Shown piece by piece: positions 41,128-56,700 of a stretch of DNA of 64,000 nt. A program made the position numbers and the translations under genes. Below the pieces are notes generated by a model, which was given only the letters and a program-made list of their open reading frames with translations, made no database searches and was not told where the DNA came from. Source of the DNA: Glandiceps talaboti (lineage: Eukaryota; Hemichordata; Enteropneusta; Spengelidae); the NCBI RefSeq assembly GCF_964340395.1, contig NC_135549.1, positions 3,808,501-3,872,500 of the forward strand, given 5' to 3'. Within the stretch, counting starts at the first letter, position 1. Each line of letters opens with the position of its first letter.

Positions 41128-44100
41128 AATGAGAACTGGGTGGTCTCAACAAAACTTCAAAGTTCTGACTAGCTTATATATATAAACATATTATAAATAA
41201 CTAACGTCTAAAAGTATGTCAATATGAATGTTTTTTGTGCTCAAAGCGACATCAAAAATTTCACAAATTTCAGTATGAAGTTCACCGGTAAATCAAGTGT
41301 CCTTAGTTGCTACCATGCTTTAAATACAATTTTTCTATTAAAAAAATACAGTGAGGCTCAAGCTGACAGTGTAAGAACTATATTTTCACACAAAAAGTGT
41401 TACGTCATAATTCTTTATAACCTCAAATCTTATCCTAAAATAAGAATTGAATTCACGTCATTGTCTCCGGTTATTTTGAATGAAATTACCCACACACCAT
41501 AAACATTATATATCTCTATATGCAAAGCATTGAATTGTCCAAAGCCTGGGGATACAGTCGTAGTACAGCGGTGAGGATTAAAAAACAAATTTGGTTTTAT
41601 TTTAGGCAAACACAATGAATTCCATAAACTGGTATTTACGACTTTAAATATTGCGTATGGAACTTCCTGTCGGTTTGAATACTACTGACGCCGACTTGCT
41701 ATTCTCATATCATTGAAACTTACCATTCTTTCTGCTTTATTGAAAACGCAATGTAGCACAAATAACACGATCTTCTACGTACTCAAGATAACGGTAAAAA
41801 ATCATCTTTTCATACACTCAAAATAATTAGGTTGATAATAAAATCATTTTGTAAAAATATCTCAAGGTTAAATTCATTGATACAAAAATTTATATCTTTG
41901 CCCTCTACGACAGGATTGAAAGCATAAACTTTAACATTCGATATGACGAGAGACAAAGAAATATGAATCAGGATACTTTACAATGAAAACCGTGTCCACC
42001 TGAAACAGTGTGTCCTCTGGCGCTTAAAACATCTTACTAACTTGTAACAATGTAACATTTCATCGTCTGGCTCGACAAGAAATTGTTATATTTTATTAAC
42101 ATCATAATGCCATTATCTTAGCAGATTGTTACAATGTAACTGATTTGGCGTCAACCTGTTTCGATAATGATATTGGATACACAGCAATGTTAGTAAGCTT
42201 TTGTAAAACAATCAAATGCAGCAATTTTAGTACAACACTGTCGAGCTCAGTAGACGGCACACTGTTTCAGGTGACATGGTATTCATTGTATCATTCTAGT
42301 GAAAACAAGTAGAAAGAACACCCATTTTTTAAGATAAAGATTTTGTTCATGTTCAACATACTAGATAATTGAATGATTTTCTTCAGATGATAATCAATGA
42401 CTAGTAGAAAATGAATATTCAGAAATCCATTGAAATAGTGCAGGTGTAACCAACTTCCGTTTAATACATACATGTTTCAAACCTTGACTAATATCTGTCT
42501 GAGTCAGGCAGGCAATCAATTACTTAAGATAACAATCTTTGCAAACAATAAAAACGAATGTTGTATGAGATTAACGACCATTCGATATTGATAACGTTCT
42601 AGGTGATGTACAGCTGAATTGCAAACACACATGATAAAGTTAAAGGCATCCAGTTGTACGCTAAGGAATCTGTATATGACACTGAAATCCAATTCTAGCA
42701 TAGTGAGATATACAAAGTAATCATCGAGAAAACCACCGATAATCTTCCCATTACACGATGCGTGAAAGTTTAACGACTCGCAAATTTCCTTGCACGGGTG
42801 CAGCTTTTGAGATCCAAGTAGTTAGGATCATATTTGCCAGCAAACGGTATCACTTTATCAACTGTAGCACGTAATGCTTTGGGGCGTATCGGCAGAAATT
42901 CGAATCTTTTTGTTGCAATGTAATCGCTTCGTTCTACGACTGAGAAAAGTATTTTTTGGGCGAGAATACCTGTAATTTTTCCCTGGGGAGCTGAAATCAT
43001 ATTTGTTGTATCAATTGCAATGTATAGAACGAGGGTAATGTTCAAACATTTCTCAAGGTTCAATAAGGGAATTCTCTCATGTAAATTTATTACCGCCGTC
43101 CAAATGACGGTCTATGCTCCAAATTGTCCCATCATTAGCAAATGACACTGTGTTACTTCCGTGCTCAAACAATTAATCACGTCGCACAAGGAAACGTGTC
43201 TTGTCAGTATGACAAGAGAAAACAGAGCCATAGGAAGAACCACCTTCTCATTTTTCTCGGAAAACTAATTTAGCGGTTTCACGTCATAGCCGCTGCGTTG
43301 ACGTCATTCCTCTATTTTCTGTAATAATTTAGAAATCGAATTTTCGCTAATGATACGTTGCTGTAGTAGGAGTGATCTCTCTTCAACTGAAATTTCATCA
43401 TACTTGGGGATCGACTGTTTGAGATTGTTGGCATTACTGTCAATTATCGCTAAATCGCACAAAATTGACCAATGTCCCCACAAAATGATGTTAAGCAAGA
43501 CGATAAACAGAAATGTTTAAACCGGCATCAAATTAAAACAGAATGCGATGCTCCAAAGATTCTGTTGGTTTTTGCCAAATTTCATCAAACTATCAATTTT
43601 ATCCTCTGTAAAGTGTCTCCGAGATGTTAAGGTTTTGTTTAAGACATACAGACAGTATCACACGAGACGGTGATAAAGATTTCACTCAAACATCATACTG
43701 CAGCTGTCTTTAGGCTGGCCTGAGATCACACAATTTTCTTTTCTATTTTGCATCCTTCTTTGAAAATATCTGACGGTTGAAGATTTTATTTTTATATTGT
43801 GAATAACTGGTGACGATTCCCAGATAAAACCATTGTAACATTTGAACACTTGCACATTTTACATCTATTTAAATTTGTTTTAAGTAAAAGCTATATGACT
43901 GTGTATATTTGCAAGGTAATGAGACATATGTATTCAGTTTTACCCTTTAATATTTGCTCTTAGTCTGCACAAATTGACAAAGTTAACAAGCAAACAGAAT
44001 TTCTTTACGGTACCATTCTAAACTATTAGTCTTATATATGTTAAATACGACTGAAGCTCAATGGTCTCAGTCTGAAAGAATAGGCGTACGCTGAGTTCAT

Positions 44101-44543
44101 ATTTCTTAATCAGCGTTGAGTTGCACTATGATTCTGAATACAAGTTCATTTATATATCTAAACTAATCTAAACTGACACGCACTGGATCTACAGGTTAAC
44201 CTGTTTCATAAGCAATGCAAGTAACTCGAAAATATGCAACCCCTCCGCTCTTGATACGACGAACGTGATAGGAAAACATCATAATCTAGAAAAATCTATA
44301 ACAAACTGCATATACTGAGTGATGGTGTATGTTGTAAACTTGCATGTATCCATACCTAATTCATTTACATCCCGACAATAACTTGACCAAAAGTAGCTAC
44401 ATGCAAGAGTATAGGATTTCGTTTTGAGACTGACTCCCTTCCAACCTCCAATCGCTTCCGATGTTTTCTCTGGCGGTCCGAGTATAACAAGACCGTTCTC
44501 GGTGATTCAAACATAGCATAAGCTAACTATAAACTGAGTGACA

Positions 44544-44548
<5 letters not shown>
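41127..44548. other. Gene-free stretch with unrecognised minus-strand ORFs
   Basis: ORFs at 42770-43063 and 43304-43498 (minus) are protein-like in composition but match no family I know and have no linking splice sites that I can defend. Confidence 0.4.
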
Positions 44549-44630
<82 letters not shown>

Positions 44631-44631
44631 G
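44549..44631. repeat. (AGC)12(AAC)n trinucleotide array
   Basis: Twelve AGC units at 44551-44586 followed by about fifteen AAC units to 44630. It is a pure CAG-type repeat, and the poly-Leu and poly-Cys readings on the minus strand are artefacts. Confidence 0.96.
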
Positions 44632-45657
44632 ATGGCTTCGATAGAAAGCCAGTTTCTATAATTAAACAAATCTCTGTAATGAACGCCATACGTTGAATAT
44701 GAAGGATTAAAAAACGTGAGGACGTTGAAACCGGAACTTGACACCAACAAAGGAAAGACTGTGAGGGCTACTAGATCTAGAGCAAGAGTAAGAGAAAGAA
44801 ATGTATACTGTTTGATGATCGCATACAAGGGTCCATCTGAGCGAAAATCTACATTTGTAAATAGAGGAGTGATTAAGCAGATACTACGTTAGCAACTCCT
44901 GTAGATTCCTCTCCTATAACAACCACACTTTCTTGTTAGCCAAATAAAGGTCACTGAACATTCAGAATGCGATATCGATTCCATTTTGATTTATTCGACA
45001 TTTGAGAAGCTTATATACTCAATGAGATTAAAGCTCCTAGAAAGTCCAATGTAAACAGACATTAATATCGGGCAAAAGAATTATTTCCAGGGGATATTTT
45101 TATAGGTGATATAAATCAGGTTTACACAAAGAATTGTATTGTCACTGCCAGTACATTTCATCCATGTCAATGCTTCAATACCATAAGCTTAGTTCTTCAT
45201 TTATTTGCATTTTGGGAAATATGCAATATTCACGCGTTTCCGTTTTGTGTCAGGTACACAAATAGAATTAACTTTTCATTGCCGCCAGCTCACGTTCTTT
45301 GTGTACTGAATAGTGTCAACTCGTCATATATTGCTGCGGGTCTTGTTCATTCATTCCCTGTCTTGTCTGAACTTTAATATGTTCGCAAAAAAGGAAATAC
45401 GTTTTTTGTATCTCATCAGTTTTTCATCAACTGACGTTTGCGCACCCCTCCCCATTTCTATGTTCTGGTTCTTTCCTAGGTTCTGTGCAGTTTTCAACGT
45501 CTCAGAAAATACATTGTTTTCAGAAACAGGGCAGAAGTAGAAAACTTTGTCAATTGGAATAGGGGTGCATGACGTACTAACATATACTTGACATGTTTTC
45601 AGCAACAACATTTAAAACTCAGTTTAGGAATAATCCTATGTAATCCTTCTGGCTCCA
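44632..45657. other. Gene-free spacer
   Basis: Chance ORFs only. Confidence 0.4.
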
Positions 45658-45872
45658 CTGATAAGCTATTAATGTGAGAACCTGGGATTGAAACCCTGGC
45701 ATTTAAGTCTACACTGATAAGCTACTAATGTGAGAACCTGGGATTGAAACCCTGGCCTTTAAGTCTCCACTGACAAGCTACTAATGTGAGAACCTGGGAT
45801 TGAAACCCTGGCCTTTAAGTCTACACTGACAAGCTACTAATGTGAGAACCTGGGATTGAAGCACTGGCATAT
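45658..45872. repeat. 56-bp minisatellite, four copies
   Basis: Units start at 45660, 45716, 45772 and 45828. Each holds CTAATGTGAGAACCTGGGAT then TGAAACCCTGGC. Copies differ at only a few bases. On the minus strand the unit reads GGGTTTCAATCCCAGG, which resembles a tRNA T-arm/B-box. Confidence 0.93.
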
Positions 45873-46596
45873 AAATTTCTTTCAATAAAGCGAGTAACAT
45901 CGACGGACATTCATGTAAATCGGCTTTCTCTGTGAATTACAACAAATCCGTGTCATTGCGTGCTCTCAGTAGTTTTTGCTCGAAGTGAAAAATTCAAAAT
46001 ATATGACAATACATATATAAAAAACGGAATTATATATACATATATATCTGGCGAAAATCAAGTCCACATTGTTAACAAAGTCACGTGGTACTGGTACCTG
46101 AAGAAAATTAGTTCCACCTTGAGAATATTATCGTTTCCTAACGAAGTAGTTTGCCAAATATTGGCCAGTTATGAATAACCCCTTTAGATACGTTTCAACT
46201 CCTACGGAGTGGTCAATCAGATTGATATTAACTAAATGGCGAAATGACCGCGCAGTAATCCATATTTTCAAACCACATTTTTTTCGTTGTCTGTGTGTAT
46301 TCAAACTAAATCGATGTTTGAGTGCAGACAGTTAATGGCGTCCTAGGTATGACTATCATTATAGTTAAATACACCATCCAATCACTTCAGGTTCACTAGT
46401 CACAATTACAGAACCAATAAACGAGTTTCACTACTTTCAAAAAAGTCTTGTGAATTATATATAGTTTGTGTATATACATGTAATTCATTGTTAGCCAATA
46501 AAATGAAAAGAAACAGTTCGGTTGAAAAAAAGATTACACAGGATTACCCTAAGCTGATTAATGTTTAACTGATTTATTTTTATCTTGACAAACTGT
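45873..46596. other. Gene-free spacer
   Basis: Nothing recognised. Confidence 0.4.
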
Positions 46597-46625
46597 GTCC
46601 ATCCATCCACCCATCCCTCCAGTCA

Positions 46626-46664
<39 letters not shown>

Positions 46665-46666
46665 GG

Positions 46667-46715
<49 letters not shown>

Positions 46716-46825
46716 CGTCCATCCATGCATTTATCCATGCATCTATCTGTCTATCTATCCACCCACCCGCCCATCCATCCATCCATCCATCCATCCATCC
46801 ATCCATCCATCCATCCATCCATCTG
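46597..46825. repeat. Compound array (CATC)n(TGTC)n(CATC)n
   Basis: (ATCC)-type at about 46600-46625, (TGTC)n about 46628-46710 with one GGTTGTC break near 46665, CCGTCCGTCC, mixed ATCT/ATGC, then (CATC)n at about 46770-46822. Confidence 0.95.
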
Positions 46826-47684
46826 GTTGTCCCGCTGACCCTGAAGAACCTCCCATGGTTAAACTGACGATCCCTTCATGATCATTAAACTTAGTCTGTA
46901 TCTTGACTCTTTTGTTTCCTTAGCCATGGGAAGGAATATGTGAGAGAAAGCACCATTCTTGTTGGCAAGACAACGATTGTCACGTGTGTGGTCCACTCTA
47001 TAGCTGCGTGTCGGCGACGTGTAAGGTGGTTTCATCGTCAGGCGATGGTGAGTATACCTGTTCAAAGTTTGCACATTCAGTTTATTCATTCCCTACTGTG
47101 AACCCGTGCTATATTTGAATATAGCCGTTACTGCTATACTGAAAGGCATGTTGATACAATCCTCGTAAATCAAGGTTTATCATAAAGTGTTACCTGTAAT
47201 ACTATAGTCATCATAGTATTCGATGCAGAGTTGGTGAATGTTCTCAACATTTCGCTTCTAATCATGTCATATCAAAGGTGCGCCAGTCAGTGTCCTCAAT
47301 ATAGGTAGATACAAGTTTATCCAAAAGAGCATGCAACGATTCTATTGCTGTGTTTACAATGTATAGAGATGCACACGTGGTCTGTATAATAAAATGTATC
47401 CGTTATTATGTCGACAAATCCGTCATCGCCCAATTCTCGTGCTACAGCTTTCAATATGACATGTGAATCGTGAATACTAAAATAGAATCATCCCCATTGT
47501 CTGTGATAGAACTGTAACTATGACGTGATCATGTAACAGTTCAGGTCGTGAAAACCGCGCAAAACTTTACGATAACACATCCAGTCTTATTACTCAAGCA
47601 GTTGCCATTTATCAACAAGTCGACAATAGACAAGCAGGCAGGCAATATATACAAAGAGACATGCAGATAGACAAAGTAACAGAT
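46826..47684. other. Gene-free spacer
   Basis: Nothing recognised. Confidence 0.4.
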
Positions 47685-47793
<109 letters not shown>

Positions 47794-48110
47794 CGGCAAT
47801 AAATAACAAAGTTACCGAAATCAAATATGTCGACAAGAATGACCGGTTTTGAACGTGTGCATAAACCACATTTCACTTGGAAACCAACATCTGCTGAAAA
47901 TGTGCAATTATAAGAAAAAAGTGTATTCTCGGTTTAATCGCCCACACAGTGCTTGGAAAATCGAGAAGAAGCAATCGACAAAGTCGACAAGTTTTATTCG
48001 TTATTACATGGTTAAGGATGAAATGAGAAACTGAAATATTGAACCAATTTGAGGGTTTACCTATGGCATCTATCTGATTTGATAAATTGACCTCACGCAG
48101 CGACCTCCCT
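47794..48110. other. Gene-free spacer
   Basis: Nothing recognised. Confidence 0.4.
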
Positions 48111-48323
48111 CTAATCAAAATTATCGATGTGTAATTTTTCCCTTGACCCCGCCGCTACGAGCTGCGCACTTTGCATAATAAGTTTTATTTCTTCTTTTGC
48201 CTTCACTACAGCTGGCTTGACGACGGATGACGAAGGACGGGATTGGTTTGATGGTGGATATTTTGTCGATGAACCGTTCGATTTTGGAGACGAAAGAAGA
48301 AAATGAAGTGGAAGGTTTCTCAT
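48111..48323 (-). CDS. Possible 70-codon small ORF, doubtful
   Basis: Begins MRNLPLHFLLSS after an A8 run (aaaaaaaATGAG). The upstream minus-strand sequence holds a TATA-like TTTATATATTAAGG about 20-30 bp before the ATG. The product is Ser/Pro/Lys-rich in the first half (TKYPPSNQSRPSSS), then a predicted helix (VVKAKEEIKLIMQSAQLV). No family recognised. The TATA-like motif is the only reason to list it rather than discard it. Confidence 0.15.
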   Translation of the reverse strand: MRNLPLHFLLSSPKSNGSSTKYPPSNQSRPSSSVVKPAVVKAKEEIKLIMQSAQLVAAGSREKLHIDNFD

Positions 48324-50177
<1,854 letters not shown>

Positions 50178-50219
50178 GTCGTGTGTGTGTGTGTGTGTGC
50201 GTGCGTGCGTGTGTGCGTG

Positions 50220-50254
<35 letters not shown>
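50178..50254. repeat. (GT)n / (GTGC)n array
   Basis: (GT)n with GTGCGTGC interruptions near 50198-50222, then pure (GT)n to 50253. Confidence 0.95.
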
Positions 50255-50255
<1 letters not shown>

Positions 50256-51315
50256 GCATATAGATAGGTATCTATGTCATATGTGTGTTGTGTATATGAA
50301 TATTCTCCATCAGCTACGAATTGGCTTGGCAGGTGACGAATACAAAATATGTGTGCGTGCAATGATATCGGGTCAAGGGTCAAGGGACTTTCCATAGCTC
50401 CGAAGTAATACTATACTGGCATACTCCAACCATTACAACTTTTGGTGGTATTTTTGGAGGTGTCACCAACAATTCACTGATAACCCTAAGAAAAATATCA
50501 GCTCTAGTATTAGATACATTGGATCACATATACTGACAGACACGTAAAGTGTTTATACACGATAAACTTACTTTTTCGAAGTCATCTCTTGGAATGAGAT
50601 TATTCCAAAAGGCCTGCTAGAATGATATCCATATTGAAGCAAACTACAATAGTTACTTAATGCTACATAGTGTTTTTCACAATCTAATCCTCTACATTTT
50701 AAAAATACGTATCTCTAATATATATCAATAATGAAACCCCTTTACATTCTAACAGTTTATTTCATAAAAACAATGTTTGACATGATTCTTGGATTGTAAC
50801 GTTACATTCGATTTACCCGACTCTTCTCTTATTCTGGGCACACACCACGGAGCAAAATACATGTACATATCGCATAACGCCCCCCCCCCACCCACACACA
50901 CACACACACTTAGACTGTCACTACACTATATAGCAGAGTATCAGAGCGCCACCAACGACTGTTGTTCAATGAAGTAAATGTCCCTCAAAGGTTGTACATG
51001 TAGTTGCATTTTCAATAGCTCATCTCTCTGTAACAATCTTCTGTCAATTTTTGTATCGGTGTGTTTGTTTTTTGTTTACTGGCCAGACTCAGACTTGAAT
51101 CCTTTGAGCTCTGGAAGAAATAATATATATACAGAGAGGGGTGGGGGCGGTAGAAAACGAAATACCAATGCAAGTTATTCTCCTACATGTAATATGTGAC
51201 AATTGACAGGACCGAACTTGAACATTTTGACGATTATACTACTTACCAGTCGTTAAAAGATCCACATGATTGAAGAATTACTTCTTTACCATGGCAACAT
51301 TCCACTACGGGAACT
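50255..51315. other. Gene-free spacer
   Basis: C-rich/CA tract at about 50880-50910. Nothing else recognised. Confidence 0.4.
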
Positions 51316-51778
<463 letters not shown>

Positions 51779-51779
<1 letters not shown>

Positions 51780-52016
51780 TCTGCCCAACGACTACTTTTG
51801 CGATTTCGATTAAAGTGTTCAATCCCCCGCCCTCCTACACGAAACACATTTCTTTTATAAGGGGAATACAGCGAAAAGTTAGAACTGCTTAAGTTTACAG
51901 CGTTTTGAAAGGGTATCATGAAATAATCGGTGGGCGGCAGAGGAATGCCCTTAAGTAATTCCAAAAGCTTCCAGGTGAATTAAAAAATTCATATACATTT
52001 TAGAAGTACAATGCAT
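51779..52016. other. Short spacer
   Basis: Nothing recognised. Confidence 0.4.
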
Positions 52017-52464
52017 ACAACTTTGGAACTGTGATGGGGCATTATAAGACAAATATGGCGTTAGCGCACCGAACGGTTGTACAACTTTGAAACTGTGATG
52101 GGGCATTATAAGACAAATATGGCGTTAGCGCACCGAACGGTTGTACAACTTTGAAACTGTGATGGGGCATTATAAGACAAATATGGCGTTAGCGCACCGA
52201 ACGGTTGTACAACTTTGAAACTGTGATGGGGCATTATAAGACAAATATGGCGTAAGCGTACCGAACGGTTGTACAACTTTGAAACTGTGATGGGGCATTA
52301 TAAGACAAATATGGCGTAAGCGTACCGAACGGTTGTACAACTTTGAAACTGTGATGGGGCATAATAAGACAAATATGGCGTAAGCGTACCGAACGGTTGT
52401 ACAACTTTGAAACTGTGATGGGGCATAATAAGACAAATATGGCGGCGGCGTACCGAACGGTTGT
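52017..52464. repeat. 64-bp minisatellite, seven copies
   Basis: Units start at 52017, 52081, 52145, 52209, 52273, 52337 and 52401. Each contains AACTGTGATGGGGCAT and AAGACAAATATGGCG. Variants are in blocks: copies 1-3 read GTTAGCGCACC, 4-6 read GTAAGCGTACC, 6-7 carry CATAATAAG, and the last has GGCGGCGGCG. The unit junction is the palindrome GTTGTACAAC, preceded by ACCGAACGGT. The minus strand is open in all frames, but period 64 is not a multiple of three. It lies downstream of the Shisa-like gene on its strand. Confidence 0.95.
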
Positions 52465-53615
52465 ACAAAAAGGGTGTGAATGCACTAATAAACACTAAAG
52501 AGTGTTCAGAATTAAAACACTGTTATTTTATTCAGAAATATGCAGCATTTTCAAACACCAATCATGCGTTTTGGCAAACCATGGATTTCAATACTTGATG
52601 GATATAAAAGTAACGTGTTAATATTATAAAATGCATAGTAGTCAAACTTCAACGTCGATTGGTACATGGTCACAAGGTGGCGCTCTTCAAGCAGTCGTCT
52701 ACACAAATAAGTTCAAAACACCAAGATATAGAGCACAATCTAGTAACATATTTGAAACCCTTAAATTCGTCAGTTTACTGTCCATGACACATCGTGGTCA
52801 TTTAGAAGTACTTCTCTAAACTTACACAACTGAATAGCATGATGTTGGAATTATGTTTACAAAATTTGTTTTCTAAGATATAATTTTATATGCCGAAATG
52901 TCACACTTTGGAGTAAACCATTGTTTGCTATTATTGTCATTCTATTATCACGATGCATCACAGATGGTTACTGGTAATAATTCGTCCGGTTATTTAGAGT
53001 AGAGATGGTCCATAAATAAATTTATACATAGTTACAATTATTGTTTAGAAAAGATACAAACTTCAAGTTTCTATTTACCCAATATATACATTGAACCTTT
53101 GAATCCATAGTTCAGAGCTGTAACATATTATATGATGTGTTGTCCATTCACGTCGATTTATGATGATTATGACACAATGACACCCGGTGTATCGATTCCA
53201 AACTAACTAGTCAAGTTTTGAATAAAGGTGTGTCGATTTCAAATTAACTGACAGTTATGATGTCGTCTTTAAAATATTCCCCAGTAAACAATGGTAAATA
53301 TACAAATATATCATCTCCATATCTGTTATCAAGATTAGCTATGTGATCACATCTAATAAATCGAATACATTCCGCGGACAGCATCTTGCAACAAAGTAAA
53401 TAATTCAGATACTACAATAAAGGGTCTACTAATACCTTAAAATAACAAATACAGTTTGCGTTTTCATAATTTGCATAAATGAATATTACAAAATATCCCT
53501 TATTTTCTTATTTTCCCCTAAAACTTCCCTCTGATACATGTTAGTTTATTATGATAAGACTACAAAATATTGCGTGGTTCTTGTACCACTGACACGTCGT
53601 ACACCAGCTTCAACT
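52465..53615 (-). other. Probable 3' untranslated region and downstream flank of the Shisa-like gene
   Basis: Follows the stop codon on the minus strand. AATAAA signals in minus orientation (TTTATT on the plus strand) occur, for example at about 52527-52532, so the poly(A) site could lie there. Which signal is used cannot be told. Confidence 0.4.
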
Positions 53616-53761
53616 TTATTTTGGATAGTACTGTGCGGTTGCTTGGCCATACCCTGGTGGAGACTGTGTGGCATATGGAGCAGGGGGAGGATAATAGCCG
53701 CCTTGAGGAGGTGGAGCGCCTGCCTGCTGAGTCATATTAGACGTTGTTACAACGGTAGGTC
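53616..53761 (-). other. Shisa-like coding exon 4 (proline-rich tail and stop)
   Basis: Acceptor ttcttagcag|GACC, stop TAA at 53616-53618, 146 nt. Ends SPPGYGQATAQYYPK. Confidence 0.92.
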
Positions 53762-56700
53762 CTGCTAAGAAAACCCCAGAAAACATGAGAGTGAATAGCA
53801 ATTAGTACACTTAGCATTTGGGTGTTAGACACATGGTGACACACAATCCTTGTTTGAGACACAATCCTTGTCATAAGAGATTAGCATTTGACGTTTTATG
53901 CAATAATTTACTGTAAAACAGGACACATGCGTATAGGCAACAAATGAACTTCAGACGATTTTACATACCTAAGTTAGTTTGGCCAGTGTGAACGTAACTT
54001 GTAGTGGTAGTTGGACTGCTTTTACATGCGTTGCAGCAACAAATACAGATACACAGAATGACACCAGCAATAACCACTCCAGAGACGCAGATGATAATCA
54101 AAAAGATTATACCCAAACTGTAAAACAAGAAAATAAGATGGGGACATGAATAAGACTTTTAACTTAGTCAGTGATCATAATACACAATTCAATGTTTCAA
54201 ACTTGAGTGCAGTAAACTTGGTAACAATAGTACGCGGGTCTTAAAGTTCAAGTCTGTGTGGTAACAATAGTACTCGCGTCATAAAGTTCAAGATAGTTTT
54301 TGTAACAATAGTAATCAGGTCTTAAAGTTCCAGTCAGTTGTAATTTTTGTATTTGAGAGCAAAGAAAGTTCGATTTGATGTCGAAGATGCGAAGTGAGTA
54401 AATGATTTTTCAATGACAGAACCACAGTAGAAGGATTGAAATAAAACCAATCCTTTTAGAATAAGATAATGTTTTAAAACAATAAATGTTACCTCAGCGC
54501 TGCATCATTCACATCTGAAATGATTGAGACACGGTCGTTTGAATTATAACAACAATACTTGTTGGTTAGGGTCCCACAGCAGTAAATACCTCCATCAAAA
54601 ATTCCGTCACAATCGAAGGAGCTCTGCCAATTGTTATTATCGTCGAGGTATCCTGAGCACGTCTCACCAGTATCACTGCTATCAAAATAACAGCAGTATT
54701 TGTTATTCAAAGTACCACAGCATTCGTCTCCTCCATCTAGGAATCCATTGCATTCAAAAGAATCATGCCAATTTAGATTGCTATCAAAGTATCCCACACA
54801 CGTATCATCAGCTGTGACATAGTTGACTGTAAACAAAATAAACAAATCGATCTTATTTCTGTCAAGAAATTTAATTACATGTAACCATGGTAACACTTTG
54901 TATGAGGCATTCCCTTTAACTAATAATATATTGAATTGAATAGTGTATTTTAATGTATACAAAAAGATAAGGACCGGTCATGTTCACCGGCCTGGGGAGG
55001 GGAGGGGTCGTTGGATTTTTCCATCGGGCTGACAAAAAGTCTCTGACCCCCTCTGTAAAACACAAATTTTAAACAGGGTGACTCCACTATCACTTATTTC
55101 TAAAACATGATGACCCCCCCCCACCCCACATCATATGCTCATGCCAGGTATGTATTTCATCGTGATGTACTGCTTGACTTGTGAAGCACCATCATGTAAT
55201 TAGCAACTACTGTAGGGTTGAAATAAAAACCCAAAAGAAAAGTTTAATAGTATCTTGATTGTAGAAGGTAGAGGAGCAAGCTTGAGATGGGGATAAGTCC
55301 ACCTCTCAGGCGGTCCTAGGTGTCTCCCCCTAGAAGTCCTGGAGGTTTTCTAACTCTTAAAGTCAATTTTAAGGTTACTCGAACCCTTTCGGACAATAAT
55401 TTTCACGCTTTACAAGACAGCACCATACCATATCAGAAACTACTCTTTTATACATAGGGTTTTAAAAAGTTAAATGCCATCATTATAGTAAAGGTTAGCG
55501 CACTTGATGATTGTGTGTTTGGTAGGGAAGAGTTGGACAGAGTCTTTTGAGGCAATTATTAGACTTTCCATAGTCTTCTAGGTAAATGTACCATCTAAAA
55601 TTATACATAAGGAGGTTAAATGTTCAAGAACAAGTTTTACTAAGATTTATTAAAAGTTGGTGCATCTGATTGATGGTTGACAGAGTGCCTCCCATTCATA
55701 TGATGGTGAGTGGGTCATAGGAGATCTCCACTAGAAGATCTGAAGGTTTTAGGTTCTGTTAAGGCAATTTTAGGTCTTTTGGGTGATCATTTCACAGCTT
55801 CAAAAAGCTAAAGTTACTCTAAGTTACACGTCGGCTATTTCACAATCAATGTTTCGTTGTTACAGCGACATTTCAACAAATTAAACACAGTTAAGGAACT
55901 TTAATTAGGAACTTCCCAAATGTTATAATTGCAAGACACGTGAACATGAACTATCACAACTGTACGTTTTTACTATCTTATAGACATGTTTACGTTTAGT
56001 GGCTGTACGAAAATTTATGAAAGGCGATGTGTCCAAACGAGGTGTGTTTGTTCACTGTGTACACCGATGATAATGATCGATATTCGGCAATCCATGAATT
56101 GAACGGGAAACTATATTTTCACACCTGTTTTATTATTCATGATAGCCACAGCAAGTCTACTTGATGCTAACTAAATGTCCAGTGGTGTTTGCAAGTGACT
56201 GACAGTGTAAATAGTGTTTGTCCACTGTTTACTTTGATCACCATGTCTAATATTCGACAACCATACATTCAAACGGAAACCATATTTCACAGCTGACTTA
56301 TTATTGCTAAATTATGATTTCCACATATTTAACAACAGCATCGTAACAAGTTGATGTTTACAAACAATTCAACGTACTTCCGACCATATTACTATACTTC
56401 TGACGTCAGAAGTATAGTAATAATTATGAAATGTACGGATTTCATATTACTGTACTTTGAAGTCACACCCTGGGAATATGAGGGTCTATGTATAAAATGA
56501 AAGTAATTGTTCACGTTTCATTTTGTATTCATTTTTCTTCCAATTCAGTATTATGGGAGATATCTGCATGATAATTTATAAATGTGATCGTCACATAAAC
56601 ACACATGTATCAAGATGAATAATTACACCTTGCTTGGAAGCCACTGAAACCGTTTGTTGCTATGGTGACAGATGGTACCCAAGAAAACAAAAATTTAAGA

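Noticed and set aside
52170-52495. Minus-strand frames with repeated SYYAPSQFQSCTTVR
   Set aside because: Comes from the 64-bp minisatellite; the period is not a multiple of three and all three frames are equally open.
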